64,000 nt of DNA. Source: Paenibacillus psychroresistens. GTDB taxonomy: Bacteria; Bacillota; Bacilli; Paenibacillales; NBRC-103111. The notes under the pieces are model-generated. The model searched no databases and was not told the origin of the DNA. It saw nothing but the letters and a program-made list of their open reading frames with translations. Every line of letters begins with the position of its first letter. The first letter of the stretch is position 1. The position numbers were made by a program, and so were the translations under genes. Of this stretch, positions 37,041-45,882 are shown piece by piece. The DNA is taken from assembly GCF_009728935.1 (NCBI RefSeq), contig NZ_CP034235.1, forward strand, positions 342,501 to 406,500. Reading direction: 5' to 3'.

Positions 37041-38000
37041 ATGGCCATAGACGATAACGATGATGCCCAGATTCAATTAAATCATGTGATTCAATTTAAT
37101 TCCCTTGCAGGGGAAATTCTTGAGACTAGAGCAACTATGCTAAGTTTGAGCTGGAAGAATGACAAACCGCAATTTACCTTGCTTTTTGAAGTCAGCAAGA
37201 TGACTTATGAAACCATTTTGTCTCAGGAAAGCTTTGGGCTATATCCAAATGTTAGAACGGGAGGTGCGGAAATTGAGTTTACGCCGTCAAACCCGATTGA
37301 GCTAAACGTAGTGCTGCGCCAGCCCTTAAGTGATGCTTTTGTAGCGCGTGGTGAAGATATTGAGGATGTATTAGCTTGTTTGCTGCAACCTGACCAGAAA
37401 GCGGGGGGAGCGTTAATAAACAGCGAAAGCTGGCTGGCAACAGAAGTGAAGCAGCTCATCGAGCTTCCTGGTGATTTAGTGAACAAAGGCAGCTTAAAGA
37501 GTGGATATAGAACGGCATGGATAGATATTCTTATTGACAAAAGGACGACTTCTGTTGTGAGTGAAATAGAAGAAGCATCCCTAGTCGTCTCGCTAAACGA
37601 GGTGATTGAGAGTTATTTTTCCGCCAAAGAGTGGGCTTTCGAACGCTTGGATGATTCCCTATTGCGACTAGCTGTAAAAGGGGAACAGGGGGATTGGGTA
37701 ACGCTGGTGCAAACAGATGAGGAAGATCAGCGCTGTATTGTTTACTCGGTCTACCCCGACCTAGTCCCGGAATCTAGGCGTGAAGCTATGGCCGCCATTC
37801 TAACCCAAGAAAATTATGAGATGCCGGTTGGCAATTTTGAAATGGATCTTACTGATGGTGAGGTGCGATTTCGAACTAGCATTGAGGTAGTGAAGCATCA
37901 GTTTACCTCAGAGTGGTTCGAACGAATGTTTATGGTGAATATTTCGATCACAGATGGATATTTTGCATTAATTAGTGGAGAGATAAATATAGAGCAGTAA
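37041..38000 (+). CDS. YbjN-domain protein, possible chaperone of the upstream protein
   Basis: Protein of 319 residues. The N-terminal half (about 1-160) is not recognised. The C-terminal half (about 180-310) matches the YbjN pattern: ESYFSAKEWAFERLDD, then a beta-rich stretch with IVYSVYPDLVPESRREAMA, and ends near FERMF. The YbjN fold resembles type III secretion chaperones. ATG 37041 is favoured, with AAAGGA 12 bases upstream; ATG 37017 has no ribosome site. It lies 36 bases after the GNRAVQ-motif gene and before a terminator, so the two form an operon. A cargo-chaperone pairing is inference from fold and context. Confidence 0.6.
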   Translation: MAIDDNDDAQIQLNHVIQFNSLAGEILETRATMLSLSWKNDKPQFTLLFEVSKMTYETILSQESFGLYPNVRTGGAEIEFTPSNPIELNVVLRQPLSDAFVARGEDIEDVLACLLQPDQKAGGALINSESWLATEVKQLIELPGDLVNKGSLKSGYRTAWIDILIDKRTTSVVSEIEEASLVVSLNEVIESYFSAKEWAFERLDDSLLRLAVKGEQGDWVTLVQTDEEDQRCIVYSVYPDLVPESRREAMAAILTQENYEMPVGNFEMDLTDGEVRFRTSIEVVKHQFTSEWFERMFMVNISITDGYFALISGEINIEQ

Positions 38001-38020
38001 GTAATCAGATTATATAATTC

Positions 38021-38051
38021 ACGCATTCTGTAAAAGGGATGCGTTTTTTTT
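38021..38051 (+). terminator. Terminator of the GNRAVQ/YbjN operon
   Basis: ACGCATTCT and AGGGATGCGT form a stem followed by eight T. It separates this operon from the SPFH operon 118 bases later. Confidence 0.85.
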
Positions 38052-38169
38052 GTGCGAAAAGGGGAGTATTTACTGTTTTATTAATTTATGAGTCCCCAAA
38101 AGAATAATTTCGTAGTATAGTTAGTATTAGAAAATATAGGTAATTTTGACGAGTGAAAGGAGTCGTTTT

Positions 38170-39387
38170 ATGGCGATAATTGATGTAATAAGGTTCGATG
38201 GGCCTTCCGATATATTGGTATGGAAATATCCGAATCAGGAATTAGGCACTTGGACTCAGCTAATCGTGAATGAATCACAGGAGGTTTTATTATTTAAAGG
38301 CGGGAAAGCGCTAGATCTGTTCGGCGCAGGTACGCATACATTAACAACGCAGAATATTCCAATCCTCTCTACCTTGGTGAATTTGCCATTTGGAGGCAAA
38401 TCACCTTTTGGAGCAGAGGTGCTGTTTGTGAATAAGACCGTTAAGATGGATGTTAAATGGGGAACTCCGACACCCATTCAGCTGCAAGAACCCAAGTATC
38501 AGATGTTCGTATCCGTTCGCGCTTTTGGGCAATTTGGGATTCAGGTTGAAGATACCCGTAAATTTATTCTCAAGTTAATCGGTACTTTAACTGAGTTTGA
38601 TCAAGTCTCTTTGGTGGGTTATTTCCGTGGGATTCTCATGATGAATATTAAAGAGCTAATCTCCTCTTTCTTGATCCACAAAAAAATCAGTATTCTCGAT
38701 ATCAATGCCTATCTTTCTGAGATATCTAAAGGTGTACAGGAGCGAATCTCAGCTGTTTTTCTGGAATACGGGCTTCTTCTCGTGAATTTTAATATTGATT
38801 CGATTAATATTCCGGATAATGACCCTACAACCAATCGGCTGAAGGAAGCGTTAGCCAAGAAAGCAGAGATGGACATTCTTGGCTATACATATGGGCAAGA
38901 AAGAACATTTAACACGATGGAAAATGCAGCAAAAAACGAAGGTAATCCATCTGCTTACATGGGTGCAGGATTAGGCATAGAGATGGGGCATGTTATTGGC
39001 ACAACGATTGGCAGCTCCATTTCACGAATGACAGAAAAAACAGGAGCATTTTCCAACACGCAAGCGTGTACGAAATGCCAGGCGGACAATGAGCAGGGAG
39101 CTAATTTCTGCCGAGGCTGCGGCAATTCGCTTAAGCAGGCAGCGCCTGTTGTTCGGGATTCAGTAGCTTGTCACGAATGTACTCAGCCTATTCCTGTTGG
39201 CTCGAAGTTTTGTGCACATTGCGGCAATCCTTACAATCCATGTCCAAGCTGTAAAGCAGATAATCCCAAGGATGCGGTTCACTGCAGAGAATGTGGAACA
39301 AGCCAAGCCCTCACCTGTAGCCAATGCCAGAAACAAATCGAGCCGGGACAAAAATTCTGTTACGATTGCGGAAATAAGCTAGGGTGA
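38170..39387 (+). CDS. SPFH-domain protein with C-terminal zinc ribbons (YdjI-like)
   Basis: Protein of 405 residues. Residues 1-290 are a virion-core/YdjI-type SPFH (band 7) domain, seen in VWKYPNQELGTWTQLIV, NLPFGGKSPFGAEVLFVNK and KWGTPTPIQLQEPKY. A glycine-rich linker follows, then about four zinc ribbons with CxxC pairs (CTKCQADNEQGANFCRGCG; CHECTQPI...FCAHCG; CPSCKADN...CRECG; CSQCQKQI...FCYDCG). In B. subtilis the SPFH protein YdjI works with membrane proteins YdjG/YdjH and PspA in envelope stress. ATG 38170 follows AAAGGAG; the upstream GTG-type extension is rejected. It heads a four-gene operon of membrane proteins. Confidence 0.85.
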   Translation: MAIIDVIRFDGPSDILVWKYPNQELGTWTQLIVNESQEVLLFKGGKALDLFGAGTHTLTTQNIPILSTLVNLPFGGKSPFGAEVLFVNKTVKMDVKWGTPTPIQLQEPKYQMFVSVRAFGQFGIQVEDTRKFILKLIGTLTEFDQVSLVGYFRGILMMNIKELISSFLIHKKISILDINAYLSEISKGVQERISAVFLEYGLLLVNFNIDSINIPDNDPTTNRLKEALAKKAEMDILGYTYGQERTFNTMENAAKNEGNPSAYMGAGLGIEMGHVIGTTIGSSISRMTEKTGAFSNTQACTKCQADNEQGANFCRGCGNSLKQAAPVVRDSVACHECTQPIPVGSKFCAHCGNPYNPCPSCKADNPKDAVHCRECGTSQALTCSQCQKQIEPGQKFCYDCGNKLG

Positions 39388-39400
39388 AAAGGAGCGGAAT

Positions 39401-40132
39401 ATGAACACAAATCGTCTTTCTACAATGCTGTATGGCCTTAGCCTCATTATTACAATAGCTGTTTTCTTGTTATTAAGCTCTTGGGGAGATGATATGGGCT
39501 TCTGGCTGGTTTCTCTTCTGGCTGTTCTTTTTGCTGAGTCCATGGGGTATTGGTTTTTTGGCTATGTCATTAAGCGAAATAGTCGAAGAGAGTCCGTCCC
39601 GGCATTTGTACCTTTCATGACTTTAACGGTATTTTATGGGGCAGCTGTTATTTTTCATCTTTGTTTATTCTGGCTCGTTTTACAAATTTCCTTTACTTCC
39701 TATCTGGTTATTCATTTAATTACATTTGCGATTTGGGCAATAGGTATGGGAATGGTACATTATTTCACTGACTATGTGCGAGACCAAGCGGAGAATGCGG
39801 CTGTACAAACACAATTAATCACGCAATTGCAAGCCGTCCTCCTCTCGATTAAACATAATTTAGAGCCAAGCAAACAAGCTGAACGAGAAGCATTAAAAAG
39901 TGAGCTTAAGCAGTTAATGGAACAAGTTAAATACAGCGATCCCGTTTCGAATGCTTCGATGATGAATGTAGAAGAGAATTTACTCTGGCAGATTAACTCC
40001 CTGGACCAATGTGTGCAAATGCTGGCTAAAGATGAAGGGGATATAGGTAATGTTGAGCTGTCCCGTAAGCTAATAGCTGATATTTCCAAGGATCTAATCA
40101 AACGTAACAGTCAATTAAAAGAGCTCAAATAA
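39401..40132 (+). CDS. Multi-pass membrane protein with coiled-coil tail
   Basis: Protein of 243 residues, not recognised. About four hydrophobic segments occupy residues 8-130, followed by a polar, largely helical C-terminus (QTQLITQLQAVLLSIKHNLE; EREALKSELKQLMEQVKY), likely a cytoplasmic coiled coil. It starts 14 bases after the SPFH gene with AAAAGGAG. It is probably a membrane partner that anchors or is scaffolded by the SPFH protein. Confidence 0.65.
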   Translation: MNTNRLSTMLYGLSLIITIAVFLLLSSWGDDMGFWLVSLLAVLFAESMGYWFFGYVIKRNSRRESVPAFVPFMTLTVFYGAAVIFHLCLFWLVLQISFTSYLVIHLITFAIWAIGMGMVHYFTDYVRDQAENAAVQTQLITQLQAVLLSIKHNLEPSKQAEREALKSELKQLMEQVKYSDPVSNASMMNVEENLLWQINSLDQCVQMLAKDEGDIGNVELSRKLIADISKDLIKRNSQLKELK

Positions 40133-40169
40133 GCTTTGCCAATAACTACTATAGAGAAGAGGGAATGGC

Positions 40170-40865
40170 TTGGAAGTTAATGATAAACCGGCTATTAACG
40201 GTTGGTGGATTATAGTCAGTTTTTTGCTGTTAATTTTATTTCCGGTGGGGTTAGTGCTGCTGCTTATTCGGATCATCCAGCATCGTAATTTAAGCTTTAA
40301 AAAAATTGCCGATCTAAAAGTAAGCGCCTATGCCTTGTTAGCTATGTATGGCGTTATTATATTTTTTAGTCAGGTCGGGGAAATAATCGATAGGAAGCAA
40401 AATATCCTTGGTGTAGCTTCGTTCAGTGCTGCTTTATTGATTCCTGCTGGATTTTTGTTTTGGCTTAGCAAAAAAAGGACTAAACAATTGAATGATCGGT
40501 ATGACAGCTACTACGATATTATAATAGAGCGTAAAATCAAATCCATAGATCAAATTGCACAAATGGCAGGAAAACGCGAACAAATGGTCAAAAATGATCT
40601 GCAACGGATGATCTATTTGGGACTTTTGAATAATGGTTTTATAGACGAAATCTCAAATAGCATTGTATTCTATGAAAGCTCAGACGAGGAAGAAGAAACA
40701 TATGTGGAATATGAAGATGAGACCGAGGATGAAGCTGAAGTAGTCCAAGATAAGCTATTTCCCAAAAAAGTTGAATGTGCGGGCTGTGGTTCAAGCAGCA
40801 CGCTTAAGCCGCGGGAAACTATATTCTGCACCTATTGTGGAGCAAGCCTAGTTTACCCTGCATAA
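40170..40865 (+). CDS. Membrane/winged-helix/zinc-ribbon protein, paralogue A
   Basis: Protein of 231 residues. Two hydrophobic hairpin-like regions (about 10-30 and 48-95) precede a cytoplasmic winged-helix-like domain (DIIIERKIKSIDQIAQMAGK, QMVKNDLQRMIYLGLLNNG, IDEISNSIVF). An acidic linker (SSDEEEETYVEYEDE) leads to a C-terminal zinc ribbon CAGCGSSSTL...FCTYCGASLVYP. Start is TTG 40170 after AGAAGAGGG. The next gene encodes a clear paralogue. The zinc ribbon matches the type in the SPFH protein, which supports a common complex. Confidence 0.65.
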   Translation: MEVNDKPAINGWWIIVSFLLLILFPVGLVLLLIRIIQHRNLSFKKIADLKVSAYALLAMYGVIIFFSQVGEIIDRKQNILGVASFSAALLIPAGFLFWLSKKRTKQLNDRYDSYYDIIIERKIKSIDQIAQMAGKREQMVKNDLQRMIYLGLLNNGFIDEISNSIVFYESSDEEEETYVEYEDETEDEAEVVQDKLFPKKVECAGCGSSSTLKPRETIFCTYCGASLVYPA

Positions 40866-40887
40866 CCCATAGATTGGAGGAATAGAC

Positions 40888-41580
40888 TTGTTTAAGAGTG
40901 ATAGACCTAAAATCGATAATGCTGCGATAATTGCTACATTCTTTTTATTTTTCCCGGCATGTTTTGTACTAATTATTGTTCGTGCCGTGAAGCATCGCGA
41001 TTTAAGCTATCAGAAGATAGGGGATTTAATACTTTACGGTAAATCCCTGCTCATTATTTTTGGTCTGCTTTCGCTTTCGTATTTCATCCAATTATTCGCA
41101 GGTCGTGATGTGGTGCATGCTGTTTTCTTTGTTTGTTGTATCATACTCCTTCTTCCAGCTTTATATTTGCTTTGGAAAGCAAGCCATGATGAGAAGCAAT
41201 TACAAAAGCGATATGAATATTATCGTCATATTGCAATCTCACAAGGAGAAACTTCTATAGGTGTTATATCTCAAATAACAAAGCAACGTATCCTGATGGT
41301 TAAGAATGATTTGCTGCGCATGATATTTCATGGTCTTTTAGAGGATTGTTATATAGATGAAGTCTCTAATCATCTTGTTTTTCCTAATCGATCAAGTTCA
41401 CACAGGTCTGTTAGAAATGAAGTAGCAGCGGCTGATGACAACAGAAGGGTAAAGGTTAAGGAAGAGAAGCTCTCCCCTAAGAAAGTGGAATGCACGGGCT
41501 GTGGTTCAATCAGTACTCTGCAGCCTGGAGAATCCGTATTTTGTAGTTATTGTGGTGCCAGTATGGTTTATCCTAAATAA
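40888..41580 (+). CDS. Membrane/winged-helix/zinc-ribbon protein, paralogue B
   Basis: Protein of 230 residues with the same architecture as its upstream neighbour: two membrane regions, winged-helix-like domain (ISQGETSIGVISQITKQRI; DLLRMIFHGLLEDCYIDEV), and zinc ribbon CTGCGSISTL...FCSYCGASMVYP. Its linker is basic-acidic rather than strongly acidic. Start is TTG 40888 after TTGGAGGA. A tandem duplication followed by divergence of the linker is the simplest explanation. It ends the SPFH operon and is followed by a terminator. Confidence 0.65.
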   Translation: MFKSDRPKIDNAAIIATFFLFFPACFVLIIVRAVKHRDLSYQKIGDLILYGKSLLIIFGLLSLSYFIQLFAGRDVVHAVFFVCCIILLLPALYLLWKASHDEKQLQKRYEYYRHIAISQGETSIGVISQITKQRILMVKNDLLRMIFHGLLEDCYIDEVSNHLVFPNRSSSHRSVRNEVAAADDNRRVKVKEEKLSPKKVECTGCGSISTLQPGESVFCSYCGASMVYPK

Positions 41581-41602
41581 GGCTATTTAAAATTCTTAAT
41601 AC

Positions 41603-41634
41603 GAACGTCATCAGATATTAGATGGCGTTTTTTC
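41603..41634 (+). terminator. Terminator of the SPFH operon
   Basis: AACGTCATC and GATGGCGTT pair (one G-T) around AGATATTA, followed by TTTTCTTT. Confidence 0.8.
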
Positions 41635-41719
41635 TTTGAGATGATTCGGTTTTGAAAGGATGGGGTAAGGACTCTTAAGAAATTTGTTCTTCAAAATGTG
41701 CGGAAAGGTAGTGAATAAT

Positions 41720-42118
41720 ATGAAGCTTTCGCAAATTAGACTGACGGTTAAAGATTTCAATAAGAGCGTAACGTTTTATCGGGATGTAATGGAGTTTCCA
41801 GTGGTGATGAGCGAAGAGAAGATGCAATATGCTTCGTTTAATACCGGTGAAATTAAGCTTGAGCTTCTTTCACGCAAATCGATGGCAGAAGTGCTTGGGG
41901 AGACGGAACTTCCGACAGATGCAGACACACAATCGAAATTTTTGCTCAATGTTGCTGTAGATGATGTGGATAAAAGCTATAAACGGTTAAAGGATAAGGG
42001 AGCAGAGTTTGTTACCGAGCCTTCTGATCGGAAAGAATGGAATGCAAGAGTTGCTCATTTTCGTGATCCGGATGGGAATATTATTGAGATTTATAAGCAT
42101 CCGATTAAAGAATCTTGA
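41720..42118 (+). CDS. VOC-family (glyoxalase/dioxygenase fold) protein
   Basis: Single VOC-domain protein of 132 residues. It begins with the typical IRLTVKDFNKSVTFYRDVMEF and ends with FRDPDGNIIEIYKHP, the second metal-site strand. Members include glyoxalase I, fosfomycin-resistance enzymes and ring-cleavage dioxygenases. Nothing here singles out a substrate. ATG 41720 or GTG 41711 are both possible after AAAGGTAG. It is an isolated gene just before the his operon. Confidence 0.82.
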   Translation: MKLSQIRLTVKDFNKSVTFYRDVMEFPVVMSEEKMQYASFNTGEIKLELLSRKSMAEVLGETELPTDADTQSKFLLNVAVDDVDKSYKRLKDKGAEFVTEPSDRKEWNARVAHFRDPDGNIIEIYKHPIKES

Positions 42119-42158
42119 AGGTAAATATATGAAGGTCTGAAGTCTATAAAAATTGTTG

Positions 42159-42188
42159 ACCAGTCGCAGAAATTGCGATTGGTTATTT
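42159..42188 (+). terminator. Probable terminator before the his operon
   Basis: ACCAGTCGCA and TGCGATTGGT (one G-T) around GAAAT, with a weak TATTTTG tail. Confidence 0.6.
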
Positions 42189-42256
42189 TGCTGTTGTTTC
42201 GTGCAACAGACAGCTTTATACTAGCAGAGGGTGTATTCATGAGAAAAAAGGAAATT

Positions 42257-42285
42257 TTGACGTTAAGAAGTTTCCGTGCTATATT
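42257..42285 (+). promoter_or_regulatory. Sigma-A promoter of the his operon
   Basis: TTGACG (42257-42262), a 17-base spacer and TATATT (42280-42285). The leader to the GTG start is about 85 bases. It contains GGTATCGCGC, faintly T-box-like, but is too short for a full T-box. Confidence 0.75.
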
Positions 42286-42375
42286 AATTTGTAATCCTTT
42301 ATCTTGGTAGCATGGTATCGCGCTAAAGCGTTTTACATAAAAGAAACGAAATGATTCGATGAGGTGAAAGTTAAC

Positions 42376-43575
42376 GTGTCAAAACCTAAAGTATTTGAGA
42401 AGCCCACAGGCTTAAAAGATTATTTGCCGGGAGCAGTTGCTAAACTTCGCAAAATTGAGAACCGTGTCCTGGATTGTATGGATAAATGGGGCTATAGCCA
42501 GATTATAACGCCTACATTGGAATTTTATGATACCGTCGGAGTGGCAAGCTCAACTCTGGATCGCAAGCTATTTAAGCTGCTGGACCAGAATGGCAGAACA
42601 CTCGTTTTACGCTCTGATATGACAGCTCCCATTGCACGTGTTGTAGCATCTTTGTTGAAGGAAGAATCCTTTCCATTGCGGCTTTCCTATCATGCTAATG
42701 TGTTTCGGGCCTTTGAGGCAGAAGCGGGTCGTGAATCGGAATTTTTTCAAACGGGTGTGGAATTAGTTGGGGATGGATCATCCGAAGCTGATGCTGAGGT
42801 TATAGCGTTGGCGATTGCTGCACTTCAGGCTGCAGGCGTGAAGAAATTTAAAATTGCTGTTGGACATGTGGGATTTCTGAATGGATTGCTTCATGAAATT
42901 TTGGGAGATTGCTTAGAAGAACAATTAGCCTTAAAAGAATTTTTGTTAAACCGAGATTATGTCGGGTATAGACGGTGGATTCAAACCAATTTGACTAATA
43001 AAAAGCATATTGAGGAGCTCGAAGGGCTTCTGCGTTTACGCGGTGGTGAAGAGATTTGTGCACAAGCTAAACTCGTAACTCCGAACCATCTTGCTCAAGC
43101 CTCTGTTCAGCATTTATGTGAGATCTGGGATGTGCTTGAAGCTTATGGAGTAAGTGAGCACGTGCTGATAGATTTAACGATGATTGGTGATTTTTCTTAT
43201 TATACGGGTATGACCTTTGAAGGATATGCAGCAGATTTGGGCTTTCCAGTATGCAGCGGTGGTCGTTACGACAATTTGTTAACGCAGTTTGGCAGGCCGG
43301 CACCAGCAACAGGCTTCGCACTCAAAACAACACGAATTATGGAAGTAATAGATAAGGAAGCATCTGATGAACCTTACCGGATTCTGGTGCTTTATGATCT
43401 GGCTCATCGCGAGGAAGCTTTGAAGCATGCCAATGAAATGCGTTCACGTGTGGGTGTTCGGGTGGAAACTCAACGCGTTCAGACAGAGTCGGAAGTTGAA
43501 GCAATTGAACTGAAAGCTGAAGGAAGCTACTTGTTCCATGGTCGAGTTTATGAGGATATCGTTCCTTTTGTATAG
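42376..43575 (+). CDS. hisZ: ATP phosphoribosyltransferase regulatory subunit HisZ
   Basis: Histidyl-tRNA synthetase paralogue of 399 residues that activates short-form HisG. It shows class II synthetase features without tRNA-binding regions: [11 protein letters not shown], motif 2-like [13 protein letters not shown], and [20 protein letters not shown]. Start GTG 42376 fits AGGTGA 9 bases upstream; GTG 42364 would overlap that site. It is the first gene of the his operon. The catalytic and C-terminal anticodon-like regions have diverged, as expected for HisZ rather than HisS. Confidence 0.93.
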   Translation: MSKPKVFEKPTGLKDYLPGAVAKLRKIENRVLDCMDKWGYSQIITPTLEFYDTVGVASSTLDRKLFKLLDQNGRTLVLRSDMTAPIARVVASLLKEESFPLRLSYHANVFRAFEAEAGRESEFFQTGVELVGDGSSEADAEVIALAIAALQAAGVKKFKIAVGHVGFLNGLLHEILGDCLEEQLALKEFLLNRDYVGYRRWIQTNLTNKKHIEELEGLLRLRGGEEICAQAKLVTPNHLAQASVQHLCEIWDVLEAYGVSEHVLIDLTMIGDFSYYTGMTFEGYAADLGFPVCSGGRYDNLLTQFGRPAPATGFALKTTRIMEVIDKEASDEPYRILVLYDLAHREEALKHANEMRSRVGVRVETQRVQTESEVEAIELKAEGSYLFHGRVYEDIVPFV

Positions 43576-43618
43576 TAGTGGGAAGAGTAGAATGACAAGA
43601 GCAGAAGGAGATGGGATT

Positions 43619-44269
43619 ATGTTGCCGATTTTGAAGGTGGCTATGCCTAAAGGGCGAATTAATAAACCGGCGATTAAGCTGCTGCAAGCAGCGGGCTTTG
43701 ATATCCCGGATGATTTAGATGATTCGCGCAAATTGATAATAACGGTACCGGAAGCACGCTTGCAGTTCATTATGGCTAAGCCAGTTGATGTGGCTACTTA
43801 TGTGGAGTATGGAGTGGCGGATATAGGTGTTGTAGGTAAAGATGTATTAATGGAAGAAAATCGTGATGTCTATGAGCTGCTTGATTTAGGAATTGCACGT
43901 TGTCGGATGTCGGTAATCGGACTTCCAGACTGGACACCCTTATTGAATCCACGAGTAGCTACAAAGTACCCTAATGTGGCATCACAGTACTTTCGTGAGC
44001 GGGGACAGCAGGTTGAAGTGATTAAATTGAATGGTTCCATCGAGCTCGCACCTTTAATCGGATTAGCGGATCGTATCGTGGATATGGTGGAAACGGGACG
44101 TACTTTAGAAGAGAATGGCTTAGTTGAGATGGAGTCGATTTTTGAGATTACGAGCAGGCTGATCGCCAATCGAGTCAGCTATCGAATGAAAAATGACATC
44201 ATCCAGCAGCTATGTGATCGACTGCAGGCGGTTATTCCGGGTTTTGAGACGCTAAAAGCTTTAAAATAG
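43619..44269 (+). CDS. hisG: ATP phosphoribosyltransferase, short form
   Basis: Short-form HisG of 216 residues, catalysing the first step of histidine synthesis (PRPP + ATP) with HisZ. Motifs: VAMPKGRI near the start, [43 protein letters not shown] (the PRPP loop). ATG 43619 follows AAGGAG at 8 bases. The C-terminal ACT-like regulatory domain of long HisG is missing, which agrees with hisZ upstream. Confidence 0.96.
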   Translation: MLPILKVAMPKGRINKPAIKLLQAAGFDIPDDLDDSRKLIITVPEARLQFIMAKPVDVATYVEYGVADIGVVGKDVLMEENRDVYELLDLGIARCRMSVIGLPDWTPLLNPRVATKYPNVASQYFRERGQQVEVIKLNGSIELAPLIGLADRIVDMVETGRTLEENGLVEMESIFEITSRLIANRVSYRMKNDIIQQLCDRLQAVIPGFETLKALK

Positions 44270-44592
44270 TTGGTTTCGTTGAGCCTTGTTGATGCTAAGG
44301 TAATAATTTCGTTATTAGTGATATGATTTTCCTTAAATGAGCTAACTTTGGCTGTTTGAGATTGATTTAACGAAGAAGTTTCTTTATTAGAGAAAAAATT
44401 TCGCTGTTAACGCCAAATTTTCTTTATTCTCGCTGGAATATGAAATATAGATTGAAATAGCGAAATTCATGTATTGAATAGAGAAGATGTTTCTTTAAAC
44501 TAAGAGAAACATTCATAATAAGTGCAAGCAAATGATAAGAGAAAACATGCGAGTAAAACTATGAAAGTATTTCATGAATGGGGGGCTGATCT
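44270..44592. other. Gap between hisG and hisD with imperfect inverted repeats
   Basis: No gene. AT-rich, with an inverted pair near 44390-44431 (GAGAAAAAATTTCGC facing AAATTTTCTTTATTCTC) and further TTTCTTT/AGAGAAA-type pieces up to about 44510. It looks like inserted repeat material within the operon and is not a clear terminator. Confidence 0.5.
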
Positions 44593-45882
44593 ATGCGGAT
44601 AATGCCGGCAAGTGAATTCTCGATTACTCGGGAAGTGGAGTATGGTTCTGAAGAGCAGAATCAAAGCGTGAAACAAATAATTGCCAAGGTTCGGGCCGAA
44701 GGTGATAAGGCTTTACGTGATTATGCTTTGGAATTCGATAAGATCAAGGTTGAGGCGCTGCGTTTGACGGAGGAAGAAATTCAAGCGGCTTATGCGGAGG
44801 TTGATCCCGCATTTCTGGATGCGATTCGCCAGGCTGCGGCAAACATTCGCGCTTTTCATGAGAAGCAAAAGCGGCAGACTTGGTTGGACTTGCAGCCAAA
44901 CGGCAGTATGCTTGGGCAGATCCTGCGGCCGTTGAAGCGGGTCGGGATTTATGTGCCGGGCGGAAAAGCAGCTTATCCGTCCTCGGTTTTGATGAACGCG
45001 ATTCCGGCTCAGGTGGCTGGCGTGCCGGAAATCGTAATGGTGACCCCGCCTGCGACGAATGGAGAAGCTGGGGTCAATGCTTATATTCTGGTTGCCGCTG
45101 CTGAAGTCGGCATCCGTGAGATTTACCGTGTCGGAGGCGCGCAGGCGGTAGCAGCGCTGGCTTATGGCACGGAATCGATTGCGCCGGTGGACAAGATCGT
45201 TGGCCCCGGCAACATCTATGTGGCCCTGGCGAAGCGCAATGTCTTCGGCGTAGTCGACATTGATAGCATTGCAGGGCCAAGCGAGATTGTCGTGCTAGCC
45301 GACGATTCAGCAGATCCCGCCTACGTGGCGGCGGATCTGCTGTCGCAGGCGGAGCACGACGAGATGGCCTCGGCGGTGCTCGTGACGCCGTCACTTCAGC
45401 TTGCACATGCTGTGCAAGCTGAAGTTCAGCGTCAGCTCGCAGAGCTGCCGAGGCAAGCAATCGCTGCGCAATCGATACGCGATTACGGCGCGATCCTAAC
45501 CGTGTCGAGCCTCGATGAGGGCATCGACATAGTCAACCAGCTAGCTCCAGAGCACTTGGAGCTAATGGTTTCCGAGCCTTTTCAATACCTCGGCCGGATT
45601 GAAAACGCCGGAGCAATCTTCCTCGGCCCCTACAGCTCGGAGCCGGTAGGAGATTATTGGGCAGGCCCGAACCACATCCTGCCCACGAACGGAACAGCAC
45701 GCTTCTCTTCACCATTAAACGTTGACGATTTCATGAAGAAATCCAGCGTGATTTACTATAGCAAGGAAGCGCTAATGGCCAATGGACGTCAGATCATGAC
45801 ATTAGCAAAGCACGAAGGCTTGGAAGGGCATGCTCGCGCCATCGAAGTGCGGCTGCAAAAGGAGGGCAACAACCATGAGTGA
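44593..45882 (+). CDS. hisD: Histidinol dehydrogenase
   Basis: Zinc- and NAD-dependent enzyme of 429 residues that oxidises histidinol to histidine in two steps. Signatures: [20 protein letters not shown] near 118, [17 protein letters not shown] near 200, [14 protein letters not shown], and [17 protein letters not shown] with the zinc/catalytic residues. Start ATG 44593 after GGGGGG. The stretch at about 45080-45560 is much more GC-rich than the flanks. It overlaps hisB by 8 bases. Confidence 0.97.
   Translation: MRIMPASEFSITREVEYGSEEQNQSVKQIIAKVRAEGDKALRDYALEFDKIKVEALRLTEEEIQAAYAEVDPAFLDAIRQAAANIRAFHEKQKRQTWLDLQPNGSMLGQILRPLKRVGIYVPGGKAAYPSSVLMNAIPAQVAGVPEIVMVTPPATNGEAGVNAYILVAAAEVGIREIYRVGGAQAVAALAYGTESIAPVDKIVGPGNIYVALAKRNVFGVVDIDSIAGPSEIVVLADDSADPAYVAADLLSQAEHDEMASAVLVTPSLQLAHAVQAEVQRQLAELPRQAIAAQSIRDYGAILTVSSLDEGIDIVNQLAPEHLELMVSEPFQYLGRIENAGAIFLGPYSSEPVGDYWAGPNHILPTNGTARFSSPLNVDDFMKKSSVIYYSKEALMANGRQIMTLAKHEGLEGHARAIEVRLQKEGNNHE

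Noticed and set aside
42292-42375. T-box leader upstream of hisZ (GGTATCGCGC resembles the T-box core)
   Set aside because: The leader after the clear promoter is only about 85 bases and lacks stem I and a terminator/antiterminator pair; a T-box needs about 200.
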